From assembly GCA_019243595.1 (NCBI GenBank), contig JAFAUA010000104.1, positions 1-26,636 on the forward strand: a stretch of DNA of 26,636 nt. The letters are read 5' to 3'. Source of the DNA: Acidimicrobiia bacterium (GTDB taxonomy: Bacteria > Actinomycetota > Acidimicrobiia > Acidimicrobiales > AC-14). The notes under the pieces are model-generated. The model had not been told where the DNA came from. It saw only the letters and a list, made by a program, of their open reading frames with translations, and made no database searches. Made by a program: the position numbers and the translations under genes. This document shows positions 1 through 7,941 of the stretch, piece by piece (position 1 is the stretch's first letter; every line of letters begins with the position of its first letter).

Positions 1-921
1 GGACGCCAGCGCGCCGCCCGACGGGTTGACGTTCACGTCGTCGCCGAGACCGAGCGCCCGCTTCAGGATGATCTCCTGGTGAGAGAACGGGGCGTGCAGT
101 TCGGCGATGTCGACCTTGCCGTTGCCGACGCCCGCCTCTTCGGCGGCCTTGCGGGTCGACGGCGAATCCGTCAGGTCGCGCACACCGAGCGAGTGCGGCT
201 CGATGCGGTGGTCGATCCCCCGGATCCACGCCGGCCGGTCGGTGACCTCGCGTGCGCGATCGCCGGCGGCGAGGATGACGGCGGCTGCGCCGTCGGTGAT
301 CGGCGGACAGTCGTGCTTGCGCAGCGGTGAGAGGTACTCGGGCTCCTTGAGGAGCGCCTCGACGTCGACGTCGCCCTTGAGCTGGGCGTTGGGGTTGTCC
401 TTGGCGTTCTTTCGGGAGCGGGCGACGACCTCGGCCAGATCCCGCTCGGTGACGCCGTCGGAATCGAGGAGCGCCCGGGCCTGCAGGGCGGCCATGGCGA
501 TCGTGTCCGGCCACAGCGGCACGAGGTAGTAGGGGTCCAGCTGCAGGGTGAGGATGCGGCGGATGTCGCCCGGTGACGACTTGCCGAAGCTGTACACGAG
601 GGCCGTGTCGATGTCGCCGTACTGCAGGCGGGTCCACGCCTCGTAGAGCGCCCAGGCGCCGTCCATCTCGACGTGGCTCTCGTCGATCGGCGGCCACGGC
701 CCGATGGCGTCGAGGGCGGTGACGAAGGCGAAAGCCTGGCCCTGCAAGTAGTCACAGCTCCCGGAGACGGTGAAGCCGATGTCCTCCTGCGTCAGGCCGG
801 CCTTCTCCCGCAGGTCGTGCACGACGGGCATGAGGATCTCGACCTCGTTGCGCCGCTCGTCCTTGCGGATGGCCGGCGACTGAGCCGTGGCAACGACGGC
901 AATATCTCTGGTGGCGCTCAT
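1..921 (-). CDS. Thiolase-like lipid-transfer protein (SCP2/Ltp family), 3' end outside window
   Basis: The first 307 residues are visible; the frame is still open at base 1, so the C-terminus lies outside. The thiolase fold is recognisable from the ITDGAAAVILA stretch (about 207-217), the AELHAPF segment (thiolase NEAF position) and the final NPSGGALAS, which leads into the usual GHP motif beyond the edge. Where true thiolases carry the nucleophilic Cys, this protein reads HVEMDGAWALYEA (about 83-95), so no Cys is present. The catalytic Tyr of Ltp2 aldolases also aligns with Glu in AELH. It is therefore unlikely to be an ordinary thiolase. A carbon-carbon lyase or transfer role together with the adjacent DUF35 proteins is more likely (inference). 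The ATG overlaps the upstream DUF35 stop as ATGA, implying translational coupling. Substrate unknown; a CoA thioester is expected. Confidence 0.85.
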   Translation of the reverse strand, partial: MSATRDIAVVATAQSPAIRKDERRNEVEILMPVVHDLREKAGLTQEDIGFTVSGSCDYLQGQAFAFVTALDAIGPWPPIDESHVEMDGAWALYEAWTRLQYGDIDTALVYSFGKSSPGDIRRILTLQLDPYYLVPLWPDTIAMAALQARALLDSDGVTERDLAEVVARSRKNAKDNPNAQLKGDVDVEALLKEPEYLSPLRKHDCPPITDGAAAVILAAGDRAREVTDRPAWIRGIDHRIEPHSLGVRDLTDSPSTRKAAEEAGVGNGKVDIAELHAPFSHQEIILKRALGLGDDVNVNPSGGALAS

Positions 922-1415
922 AGGTGGTGCCTATACGTCTCGTAGTCGGCGTCGGGCTCGCCGGTGGGCTTCCAGTACTTGATGCTGTTGAGGGTGGGGC
1001 CGAGCTCGTCGGCCCAGACGGCCTCGACTCGCAGGCCCATGCGCACCTCTTCGATGGGGACCTCCTGCACGAGACCCATCAGCGGGATGTCGGCGCCGTC
1101 GCAGAGGATGTAGCCCGAGGCGTACGGCACCTCGACGGACTGACCTGCGAACTGCACGTTGACCACGCAGAAGGTGGTGAGGGTGCCCTTGGACGGCACC
1201 TCAATCTCGCCTTCGGTGGCCACGCCGTCGGTGGGGCACGAGCCCCGGGAACCGACGTAGACCTTGCCACACACCGGGCACTTTTCGCCGAGGATCTTGC
1301 CCTGGGCGATGCCCTTCAGGAAGCGGGACTGGGCGGTACCCGCCGTGTAGTCGTAGTCGAGGCGGATGGGCCGCTCGACGATCGTCCCCTGGGGTTCTTC
1401 TTCAGTGACGGACAT
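918..1415 (-). CDS. DUF35 OB-fold protein with zinc ribbon
   Basis: 165 aa. An N-terminal helix region (to about residue 40) precedes a rubredoxin-like zinc ribbon with Cys46, Cys49 and Cys60. The fourth ligand position, in CPTDG, is Asp63 rather than Cys. An OB-fold follows, containing GTLTTFCVVNVQF and a strand ending in GMRVEAVW-like sequence (GLRVEAVW). DUF35 proteins of this kind bind thiolase-like partners; in steroid side-chain degradation the DUF35 domain of ChsH2 docks on the Ltp2 aldolase. Position directly before the thiolase-like gene, with an ATGA overlap, suggests the same kind of complex. Its start overlaps the stop of the other DUF35 gene by one base. Partner and substrate are inferred. 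Confidence 0.88.
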   Translation of the reverse strand: MSVTEEEPQGTIVERPIRLDYDYTAGTAQSRFLKGIAQGKILGEKCPVCGKVYVGSRGSCPTDGVATEGEIEVPSKGTLTTFCVVNVQFAGQSVEVPYASGYILCDGADIPLMGLVQEVPIEEVRMGLRVEAVWADELGPTLNSIKYWKPTGEPDADYETYRHHL

Positions 1416-1861
1416 CAGCCCGCCTCCGGTTCGAAGCAGGCGATGGAACCCATGTCAGGCACGTTGTCGTCTGTCCAACGGACCCTCACGCGCATGCCGG
1501 TGGACATCTTCGACTGATCGCCGGCGTCGACGGCGTGGAGCATGCCCGTGTCGGCGCCGTCGAGCTTGACGAGGGCCCAGGCGAACGGCTTGTCGAGGGG
1601 CTGACCGGGGCGAGGGTCGGTGACCCACGCCCAGGTGGTCACGGTGCCGGCGTCGCCGACGTCGACGAACTCGGTGAGCGTCTCGCCGGTGAAGGGGTCG
1701 TACTCGACGGGCGGCACGATCACCTTGCCGTCGGAGCCCTTGATGCCCTGCATCCGGTGCTCGCCGAGACCGGCGAAGAACCGCTCGATCACCGGGCCGA
1801 CACTCCGGGTGTACGTGTACTCCATGACATGGGGAGCCCGGAGTACGTCTGATTCCGCCAT
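1415..1861 (-). CDS. DUF35 OB-fold protein lacking the zinc ribbon cysteines
   Basis: 148 aa. The OB-fold half is clear (GTVTTWAWVTDPRPGQPLD, FAWALVKLDGADTGMLH, GMRVRVRW). The place of the zinc ribbon is occupied by GSDGKVIVPPVEYDPFTGE, and the whole protein contains a single Cys near its end. It is thus a degenerate paralogue of the next gene and lies immediately before it. The two may form a heterodimer or be the split form of one two-domain protein (inference). The ATG at 1861 directly abuts the stop codon of the acyl-CoA synthetase gene, so expression is tied to that gene. Confidence 0.85.
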   Translation of the reverse strand: MAESDVLRAPHVMEYTYTRSVGPVIERFFAGLGEHRMQGIKGSDGKVIVPPVEYDPFTGETLTEFVDVGDAGTVTTWAWVTDPRPGQPLDKPFAWALVKLDGADTGMLHAVDAGDQSKMSTGMRVRVRWTDDNVPDMGSIACFEPEAG

Positions 1862-3412
1862 CTAGATGGCCTTCTCCCTTCCTTCCCAGTAGGGATCGCG
1901 CAGCTTGCGCTTGTAGAGCTTGCCGTTGGGGTCGCGCGGAAGCTCGGGCACGAAGTCGATCGTCTTGGGCAGCTTGTACTTGGCCAGGCGCTCAGTGGCG
2001 AAGGCCATGAGCTCGTCGGCCAGCTCGGCGCCCGGCGCGATGCCTTCCGCCGGCTCGACCACGGCCTTCACTTCCTCACCCCAGTCGTCGTGGGGGATGC
2101 CGAACACGGCGGCGTCGCCGACCTTCGGGTGCGTCAGCAGCACGCTTTCGATCTCGGCCGGGTAGATGTTCACGCCGCCCGAGATAATCATGTCGGACTT
2201 GCGGTCGACGAGGAACAGGAAGCCGTCCTCGTCGATGTAGCCGGCGTCGCCAACGGTGAAGAAGTTCTCCCGGAACGTGTCGTCGGTCTTCTTCTTGTCC
2301 TTGTAGTACTCGAAGCTGCGGTCGGCCCCCATCGACATCCAGACGGTGCCGACTTCGTTGGGCGGCATCTCGTTGCCCTCGTCGTCGAAGATCTTCACCT
2401 CGGAGATGGGCCACGGCTTGCCGACGGTGCCCGGCTTCTTCACCCACTCCTCGGGAGTGACGAGCGTGCCACCACCTTCGGTGGCCGCGTAGTACTCGTA
2501 GATCGTCGGGCCCCACCAAGCGAGCATCTTCTGCTTGATCTCGACGGGACACGGTGCCGCGGCATGGATGACGTGCGTCCACGACGACACGTCGTACTTG
2601 TTGCGGGTCTCCTCGGGCAACGCCAGCATGCGGTGGAACATCGTCGGCACCATGTGCGACGTCGTGCACTTGTAGCGCTCACCGAGACGCAGCGTTTCCT
2701 CGGCACCCCACTTGTCCATGAGCACGACGGTGTGGCCCATGTGCAGCGAGTTCATGCCGAAGGTCATCGCCGCCGTGTGGTACAGCGGCGCCGGCACCAG
2801 GTGAACGTTGCCTTCCTTCGGCTGGATCCCGAAGAGGCTGAGCAGCAGGCTGGCCATGCCGAAGGCGGTGTCGGGGTCGACGTCGCCCAGCGCCCGGCGC
2901 ACGCCCTTGGGCTTGCCCGTGGTGCCCGACGTGTAGTGCATGGTCGCGCCCGCGGTGCGGTTCTCGGGCAGGTCGGTCGACGGATCCTTGAGCTCGTCGA
3001 AGGAGCGGAAGCCGTCGATGTTGCCCACGGCGAACAACGCCTTGGGGTCGATGCTCAGCTCCTCGAGCGCCTTGCGGGCCACATCGGCGTAGCGCTCGTC
3101 GGTGACGAAGATCTTCGCTTCGCTGTTCTCGACGATGTAGGCCACCTCGGGACCGGTGAGGTGATAGTTGATCGGCGTCAGGTACAGCCCGATCTGGGTC
3201 GCGCCCAGGTTGAGCTCCACCATCTCCCGCCGGTTCGGCAACAAGGCGGCGACCACGTCGCCCTTCTGCAGACCCATCGCCTGCAGCCCCCTCGCCACCT
3301 GGTTGCCGGCGGCGAGCAGGTCCCCCGCCTTCGTCTCTCTGCCATCGGCCTCGACCAGGGCCAGAAGCCCCGGGTCGTCCGCCGCGATCGCCCAGAACCC
3401 AAGGTCAGCCAT
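1862..3412 (-). CDS. Acyl-CoA synthetase (AMP-forming, FadD family)
   Basis: 516 aa, normal length for a FadD-type ligase that activates a carboxylic acid through an acyl-adenylate to its CoA thioester. Visible motifs: the phosphate-binding loop YTSGTTGKPKG at 160-170, YEYYAATEGGG (adenine-binding region), VGDAGYIDEDGFLFLVDRKSD with GGVNIYPAEIE (hinge), and the C-terminal PNGKLYKRKL carrying the catalytic Lys. No signal peptide, so cytosolic. It is the first gene of an operon with two DUF35 genes and a thiolase-like gene and is preceded by a KstR-type operator. This makes a steroid- or terpenoid-derived acid a reasonable substrate guess, but the sequence does not determine it. It does not obviously match FadD19, FadD17 or FadD3 from memory, so no symbol is given. 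Confidence 0.93.
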   Translation of the reverse strand: MADLGFWAIAADDPGLLALVEADGRETKAGDLLAAGNQVARGLQAMGLQKGDVVAALLPNRREMVELNLGATQIGLYLTPINYHLTGPEVAYIVENSEAKIFVTDERYADVARKALEELSIDPKALFAVGNIDGFRSFDELKDPSTDLPENRTAGATMHYTSGTTGKPKGVRRALGDVDPDTAFGMASLLLSLFGIQPKEGNVHLVPAPLYHTAAMTFGMNSLHMGHTVVLMDKWGAEETLRLGERYKCTTSHMVPTMFHRMLALPEETRNKYDVSSWTHVIHAAAPCPVEIKQKMLAWWGPTIYEYYAATEGGGTLVTPEEWVKKPGTVGKPWPISEVKIFDDEGNEMPPNEVGTVWMSMGADRSFEYYKDKKKTDDTFRENFFTVGDAGYIDEDGFLFLVDRKSDMIISGGVNIYPAEIESVLLTHPKVGDAAVFGIPHDDWGEEVKAVVEPAEGIAPGAELADELMAFATERLAKYKLPKTIDFVPELPRDPNGKLYKRKLRDPYWEGREKAI

Positions 3413-3421
3413 TAGCCGCTC

Positions 3422-3451
3422 AATCTAGAACGCGTTCCAATTCCGCGCCAA
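3422..3451 (-). promoter_or_regulatory. Predicted sigma70-like promoter of the fadD-DUF35-thiolase operon
   Basis: On the minus strand TTGGCG (3451-3446) and TAGATT (3427-3422) are separated by 18 bp, a good -35/-10 pair. Transcription would begin near 3415, leaving a leader of only a few bases before the ATG at 3412. The KstR-type operator lies in the spacer and covers the first two bases of the -10, the expected geometry for repression. Not experimentally supported. Confidence 0.5.
3426..3439. promoter_or_regulatory. KstR-type operator 1 (upstream of fadD)
   Basis: The 14 bases TAGAACGCGTTCCA fit the mycobacterial KstR consensus TNNAACNNGTTNNA at every fixed position. The site lies 13 bp upstream of the acyl-CoA synthetase start and inside its predicted promoter. 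Two more perfect matches occur in this window, each in an intergenic region before a lipid-catabolism gene, and a KstR homologue is encoded at 15342-15926. Confidence 0.75.
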
Positions 3452-3469
3452 CCGCTCCCCCCTCCGCTC

Positions 3470-3520
3470 CGTTCTGGTGGCGATCGACGGCCATATCGGC
3501 CGTAAATCGTCACCAGAACG
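3470..3520 (-). terminator. Long inverted repeat, probable terminator after the amine oxidase gene
   Basis: Two arms (3470-3492 and 3498-3520) around a 5-base loop pair over 23 positions with three mismatches. Arm ends read CGTTCTGGTG and CACCAGAACG, and the inner part closes with GGCC. The hairpin begins one base after the amine oxidase stop codon. It has no T-tract, which is common for actinobacterial terminators. It would insulate the fadD operon promoter from readthrough. A REP-like repeat or processing site is an alternative. Confidence 0.6.
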
Positions 3521-3521
3521 A

Positions 3522-5387
3522 TCAGGTGGAGCAGTGGCCGTTCGACGGGGGGACGTCGAGGGCGGGGTTCTGGTCGAAGAAGCCGACCGGTTGGAGGGTG
3601 AAGCCGGCGTACTCGACGGGCATGACCGGCCAGTCCTCGGGCCGGGGGACGTGGTTGACGCCGAACGAGTACCAGACGACGACGTCGGTGTTCTCGATCG
3701 GGCGGTCGCCCGCCGTGTAGGACGGCAGGCCCTCGCCGCCGGCGGACAGGTTCGGGTAGCCGGCGGCGCGGGACTCGTCGGCCGCGTACGGCGTGACCCA
3801 GAGGTTCTTGGTGGCGAACGTCGCCCGCTGGTGGACCGCGGCCTCGGGCGACGCCAGCAGCACGGCGGCGCTTGCGCCCGGCACCAGCCGGTAGCCGGTG
3901 GGCTGGCCGACGGCGTTGAGGCGCCCCGGATTGACGATCCGCCACTGCCGGCCCTTGGAAAGGTCCGCCGTCCGCTGGGCCTCCGACTCTGTCCGCAGCA
4001 GCCGAGCCGTCGGCAGCAGGGCGTTCCCGAACGGGTTGTCGTCGCTCACCGGCTCGCCCGACAGCTCGGTCTCGTACACCGAGTTCTCGGCGCCGTCGAT
4101 GTCGAAGTCCAGCCGGAAGCAGAACAGGTGCTGGTGAACCGGCGCACCGAGCTGCGGCGCGACGAGCGTCGAGTGCACGGGCGTCTCCCCCGGCGCCACG
4201 CCCATCGTCTGGAGGATGCCGGTGAGCTTCACCTCCAGCTGCATGGTGCCGTCCAGGTAGAAGTACCAGTAGAAGCCGTACTCGTAGTTGCCGACGGTGT
4301 GGATCGAGCTCACGACCAGGCGCCGCGACCGGCGCACCTCGGTCGTGAACGTGTGCGAGTCAAAGTGCTTCCAGAGGATGCCGTAGTCCTCCTCATGGAT
4401 GCAGATGGCGTTGTTGATCGTGATCGGGTCGCCCTGGTCGTTGGCGATAACTGCGTCGAGATAGCGGATCTCGCCGAGGCAGTCACACCCCAGCTCCAAT
4501 GAATTGAGGAACGGGAAGCGTCCCAACCCCAGCTCGCCCGAGTCGAAGGCGTTCTTCCAACGGTGGCCGGGCGTGGTCTCGCCGTACGGCACGACCATCT
4601 CGCCGAGCCCGGCACGGTGCAGCACCGAGCGGCCGTCGATGGTGACGGTGTGCAGCACCAGCCCGTCGAGCGGGTGCATCGACACCCGGAACCGCCACTT
4701 CTGCCAAGCGATCTCGTTGCCGTCGACGGTGAAGCTCGTGCCCTCGGGCTGGGTGATGTCGAGCGGCTTGAGATCGGTGCGCATCTGGCCGACGTGGGAC
4801 GGCGCGTAGTTGAAGCACTTCGACGGGACCGGGATCACGCCGTGGTCCTCGACGCGCAGCACCTCCTGGCGGCCGACGTCGACCGTCGCCACCACGCCCT
4901 CGATGGGATGGGCGTAGCCGTTGTCCTCCTCGAAGTGACGCACGTACGAGACGACCCGCAACAGGCGCCGCCCGTCCTCGTCGGGATCGCCGAAGTTGCC
5001 GGCCGGCCACGGGTCGCACTGCACGGCGTCGAGGTCCTCGACACCGCGCTTGCGGACGGCCTCGATCCACCTCGGGTCGGTCTTCACCAGCCCGATGCAC
5101 TCGGCCATCTCCTCGAGCAGATACGCAGGCTGCGACCCCGGGATCGGTGTCGACGACACCACCGCTCCCTTCGTCAACGACACCACGACGCTCGACGCCG
5201 CACCCGACGCCCGGTCGTACACGAGCGCCACTGCGTCGCGGTCTGCGGTGCTCGCATCCTTCGGCGGCTCGAGCAGCGTGATGCTCGAGAAACGCCCGTG
5301 CTCGCCCAGCTCGCCACCGTCCTTGACGATGGCGGCGGCCGTCTTGATCTCATCTGCAGACAGGGACTCCAGCGGATGCATGTACAT
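3522..5387 (-). CDS. Copper-containing primary amine oxidase (TPQ-dependent)
   Basis: 621 aa, close in length to the Arthrobacter phenethylamine/histamine oxidases. The enzyme oxidatively deaminates primary amines to aldehyde, ammonia and hydrogen peroxide. The cofactor motif TVGNYEY contains Tyr368, the precursor of topaquinone. Copper ligands are His418 and His420 (HQH) and His579 (NHVPRPEDW). The catalytic base aligns with Asp282 in FDSGE, and the SLELGCDCLG signature follows. No signal peptide, so cytosolic. The gene is divergent from a crotonase gene with only 11 bp between the two ATGs. Met3 (ATG at 5381) is an equally possible start. A perfect AAGGAGGT lies at 5413-5406, 18 bases before the ATG, farther than normal. 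The amine substrate cannot be read from sequence. Confidence 0.95.
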   Translation of the reverse strand: MYMHPLESLSADEIKTAAAIVKDGGELGEHGRFSSITLLEPPKDASTADRDAVALVYDRASGAASSVVVSLTKGAVVSSTPIPGSQPAYLLEEMAECIGLVKTDPRWIEAVRKRGVEDLDAVQCDPWPAGNFGDPDEDGRRLLRVVSYVRHFEEDNGYAHPIEGVVATVDVGRQEVLRVEDHGVIPVPSKCFNYAPSHVGQMRTDLKPLDITQPEGTSFTVDGNEIAWQKWRFRVSMHPLDGLVLHTVTIDGRSVLHRAGLGEMVVPYGETTPGHRWKNAFDSGELGLGRFPFLNSLELGCDCLGEIRYLDAVIANDQGDPITINNAICIHEEDYGILWKHFDSHTFTTEVRRSRRLVVSSIHTVGNYEYGFYWYFYLDGTMQLEVKLTGILQTMGVAPGETPVHSTLVAPQLGAPVHQHLFCFRLDFDIDGAENSVYETELSGEPVSDDNPFGNALLPTARLLRTESEAQRTADLSKGRQWRIVNPGRLNAVGQPTGYRLVPGASAAVLLASPEAAVHQRATFATKNLWVTPYAADESRAAGYPNLSAGGEGLPSYTAGDRPIENTDVVVWYSFGVNHVPRPEDWPVMPVEYAGFTLQPVGFFDQNPALDVPPSNGHCST

Positions 5388-5413
5388 AGAGTCGCACCAT
5401 GACGGACCTCCTT
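5388..5413. promoter_or_regulatory. Minimal divergent start region with embedded Shine-Dalgarno
   Basis: The amine oxidase ATG (minus, 5387) and the crotonase ATG (plus, 5399) are 11 bp apart. The promoter of each gene must therefore lie inside the 5' coding part of the other, or the transcripts overlap. Minus-strand AAGGAGGT (5413-5406) sits within the first codons of the crotonase gene. The plus gene has no clear Shine-Dalgarno and may be leaderless. Confidence 0.45.
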
Positions 5414-6187
5414 GTCGAACGCGACGGCCACGTGATCACCCTCACCATGAACCGGCCCGAGCGGAAGAACGCCCTGTCGCCCGAGATGCTGGTGATGATG
5501 GCCGACGCCTGGCAGGAGCTCGAGGAGGACGACAACCTGCGCGTCGCCATCCTCACCGGGGCCGGCGGCGACTTCTGCACCGGCATGGACCTGAAGGCGT
5601 TCGCGGCCGGACCGCAGGAGAACCCCTACAGCCACCGCTTCCAGGAGGACCCCGACCTCCACTGGAAGGCACTGCTCCGCCACCACTACCCGTCGAAGCC
5701 GCTGATCGCGGCGGTGGAGGGCTACGCCGTCGCGGGCGGCACCGAGATCCTCCAGGCCACCGACATCCGTATCGCCGGCGAGGGCGCCATCTTCGGCGTC
5801 ACCGAGGCGAAGCGGGGGCTCTTCCCGCTCGGCGGCTCGACGGTCCGCCTGCGCCGTCAGATTCCCCACGCCAAGGCCATGGACATCCTGCTGACCGGCC
5901 GCCACGTCCCCGCCGAGGAAGCCGAGCGCATCGGACTCATCACCCGCGTCGTTCCCGACGGCACGGCGGTCAAGGAGGCGAAGGCCGTCGCCGACGTCAT
6001 CGCCGCCAACGGACCCCTGTCGATCAAGGCCATCAAGCAGTCGGTGAACGAGACCGAAGGCATGTCCGAGCTCGACGGCCTCAAGCGCGAGCTCGAGATC
6101 GGCCAGCCCATCTTCATGACCGAGGACGCCCAGGAGGGCCCCAAGGCCTTCAGCGAGAAGCGCACCCCCAACTTCAAGGGCAAATAG
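5399..6187 (+). CDS. Enoyl-CoA hydratase/isomerase family protein (crotonase)
   Basis: 262 aa, full crotonase length. The N-terminal core HVITLTMNRPERKNAL is standard. The oxyanion-hole segments are DFCTGMDLKAF (about 58-68) and EGYAVAGGTEI (about 107-117). Of the two acidic residues of rat enoyl-CoA hydratase, the first is kept as Glu136 in TEAKRG. The second is Asp162 in AMDILLTG instead of Glu. Hydration of 2-enoyl-CoA remains possible, but isomerase or hydrolase activity cannot be excluded. Together with the divergent amine oxidase it could act on the acid formed from an amine-derived aldehyde (speculative). It is followed after 37 bp by the adenylate cyclase gene on the same strand. Confidence 0.92.
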   Translation: MTDLLVERDGHVITLTMNRPERKNALSPEMLVMMADAWQELEEDDNLRVAILTGAGGDFCTGMDLKAFAAGPQENPYSHRFQEDPDLHWKALLRHHYPSKPLIAAVEGYAVAGGTEILQATDIRIAGEGAIFGVTEAKRGLFPLGGSTVRLRRQIPHAKAMDILLTGRHVPAEEAERIGLITRVVPDGTAVKEAKAVADVIAANGPLSIKAIKQSVNETEGMSELDGLKRELEIGQPIFMTEDAQEGPKAFSEKRTPNFKGK

Positions 6188-6224
6188 AGGTGCGCCGGCG
6201 GGGCGCGTAGAGCACAATTGGCCC

Positions 6225-7931
6225 ATGCCCGGGGGGACGGGGGGCAGCGAGAGTCGGCAGCTGCTGGCGAGGGTCATGGTCACGGTGCTCGCCGTCAACG
6301 CAACCGCGTCGCTGCTCGGCGAGGCGTACGCAGACCTCATCCGCCCCTCGGGCTCCCGGACATGGTCGCCACCGACGATCGCCGTCGTGAGCGGCTCGCT
6401 TGCCGTCATCGCCGTCCTCCTCACGCTCACGACCCGGCGTGTTTCCCGTCTCCTCGGCGCGCCGGTTTCGGTACGGCACGTGCTGGCCGTGACCGGCGTG
6501 TTCCTCGTCGCCGGTGGCTTGACCCTCCTCGTCGCTCCCCCGGAGAGCTTCGCCGGTCGGTCTCGGCTCGAGACGATTCTCATCGATCTGCCCACCGGCG
6601 TCATCTGGCTGCTCGCCATCAGCCCACTCGCGTGGCGGCGGGCCCAGGCCGCCCTCCTGCCGGCCCTGCAGTGGCTCGACGAGGCGCGCCCACCGACCGA
6701 GGAGGAGCAACAGGCAGTCGTGCGCCTCCCTGCTTTGGCGGCGATCTTCGCGCTCCCCTATTGGTCGATCATCGCCAGCTACAACCTGGTGTTCAACTCG
6801 TGGAGCCCGCTCGGGGTACAGGGCGGCATCGGCACGTTCATCGGCGTGTTCATGACGTGGCTGGCCACCGCCGCCCTGATCTACCTGCTGGCCGAACGGC
6901 GCCTGCGACCGATCTTTATCCGCGCTTTCGCGGGTTCGGAGCTGCCTCGTACGCGCACCGCCGGCATCCAGACGCGGCTGCTCGTGGCATGGGGTCTGGG
7001 CTCGGGGATCCCGCTCGTATTCGTCCTGGTCAGTCCCGGGGGACTCGACAGCAGCCACCTGCTCGGCGACAAGCAGGTCGTGACGATCACCTTTGGCTTC
7101 CTTGCGTGTGTCGGGCTGGTCGCCGGATTCCTCACCATGCGGGCCGCGGCGCGGTCACTCGCCGAACCGATGCAAGAGGTTCGCCGAGGGCTGGCGCTCG
7201 TCCGTGAGGGGGACCTCTCCGTCGAGCTGCCGATCGACGACGCCGGCGAGGTTGGCGCCGTGAAGGTCGGTTTCAACGAGATGGTCGCCGGGCTGCGGGA
7301 GCGGGTGATCCTGCAGGACCTCTTCGGTCGGCACGTCGGGGCCGACGTCGCCCGGCGGGCCATCGAAGAAGGCGCCGCCCTCGGCGGAGAGCAGCGCGAG
7401 GCAACGGTCTTCTTCGTCGACATCGTGGGCTCCACCGCCCTGGCCGAGGCTTACACCGCCGACGAGGTCGTCGACCTGCTCAACCGGTTCTTCGCCGCCG
7501 TCGTGGCGACCGTCGGTGTCGAGGGCGGTTGGGTGAACAAGTTCGAGGGCGACGGCGCCCTGTGTGTGTTCGGGACGCCGGCCGCCCAGCCCGACCACGC
7601 GGCCCGAGCCTTGCGTGCGGCCCGGGCGCTCCACGAGGCACTGATTCCGATTGCCGACGCCGGGATCGGGATCGCCAGCGGCGAGCTCGTGGCCGGCAAC
7701 GTTGGCGCCGAGGAGCGCTACGAGTACACGGTCGTCGGCCGTCCGGTGAACACGGCGGCCCGCCTCGCCGACGAGGCCAAGCGGCGGCCGTCTCGCGTGC
7801 TCGCCGCCGACGGAGCGATCTCGGCCGCAGCGGCCGAATCCCGGCACTGGACGGCCGTCGGCGAGGTCTCGCTCCGCGGCGTCACCGCCCCGGTTTCCGC
7901 CTTCGAGCCGTTGACAGTCGCGGTGCTGTAG
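6225..7931 (+). CDS. Membrane-bound class III adenylate/guanylate cyclase with HAMP domain
   Basis: 568 aa. Residues 1-305 hold six to eight hydrophobic segments (for example 14-32, 51-69, 85-103, 168-188, 201-222, 252-270, 286-305). A HAMP linker (about 305-360) and a catalytic domain (about 390-568) follow. The metal-binding aspartates are Asp399 (FVDIVGST) and Asp443 (EGDG), with Lys439 beside it; transition-state residues are Asn509 and Arg513 in VNTAARL. Thr502 occupies the base-recognition position of mammalian cyclases, as in many bacterial enzymes. The layout is that of the M. tuberculosis Rv1318c-Rv1320c/Rv3645 family. It probably makes cAMP in response to a membrane or ligand signal. 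The catalytic residues appear complete. It ends 10 bp from the convergent gene at 7942. Confidence 0.93.
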   Translation: MPGGTGGSESRQLLARVMVTVLAVNATASLLGEAYADLIRPSGSRTWSPPTIAVVSGSLAVIAVLLTLTTRRVSRLLGAPVSVRHVLAVTGVFLVAGGLTLLVAPPESFAGRSRLETILIDLPTGVIWLLAISPLAWRRAQAALLPALQWLDEARPPTEEEQQAVVRLPALAAIFALPYWSIIASYNLVFNSWSPLGVQGGIGTFIGVFMTWLATAALIYLLAERRLRPIFIRAFAGSELPRTRTAGIQTRLLVAWGLGSGIPLVFVLVSPGGLDSSHLLGDKQVVTITFGFLACVGLVAGFLTMRAAARSLAEPMQEVRRGLALVREGDLSVELPIDDAGEVGAVKVGFNEMVAGLRERVILQDLFGRHVGADVARRAIEEGAALGGEQREATVFFVDIVGSTALAEAYTADEVVDLLNRFFAAVVATVGVEGGWVNKFEGDGALCVFGTPAAQPDHAARALRAARALHEALIPIADAGIGIASGELVAGNVGAEERYEYTVVGRPVNTAARLADEAKRRPSRVLAADGAISAAAAESRHWTAVGEVSLRGVTAPVSAFEPLTVAVL

Positions 7932-7941
7932 CGACTCACGG

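Noticed and set aside
2090..3415. 441-codon open frame on the plus strand
   Set aside because: Antisense to the acyl-CoA synthetase gene, whose motifs are all intact.
5174..6619. 481-codon open frame on the minus strand across the amine oxidase, crotonase and cyclase starts
   Set aside because: It is antisense to the crotonase and cyclase genes and out of frame with the amine oxidase; composition is what high-GC third-position bias gives, with no family motif.
7533..7546. KstR-like sequence GTGAACAAGTTCGA
   Set aside because: The first fixed T is G, and it lies deep in the cyclase coding region where it encodes the conserved NKF motif, so it is coincidental.
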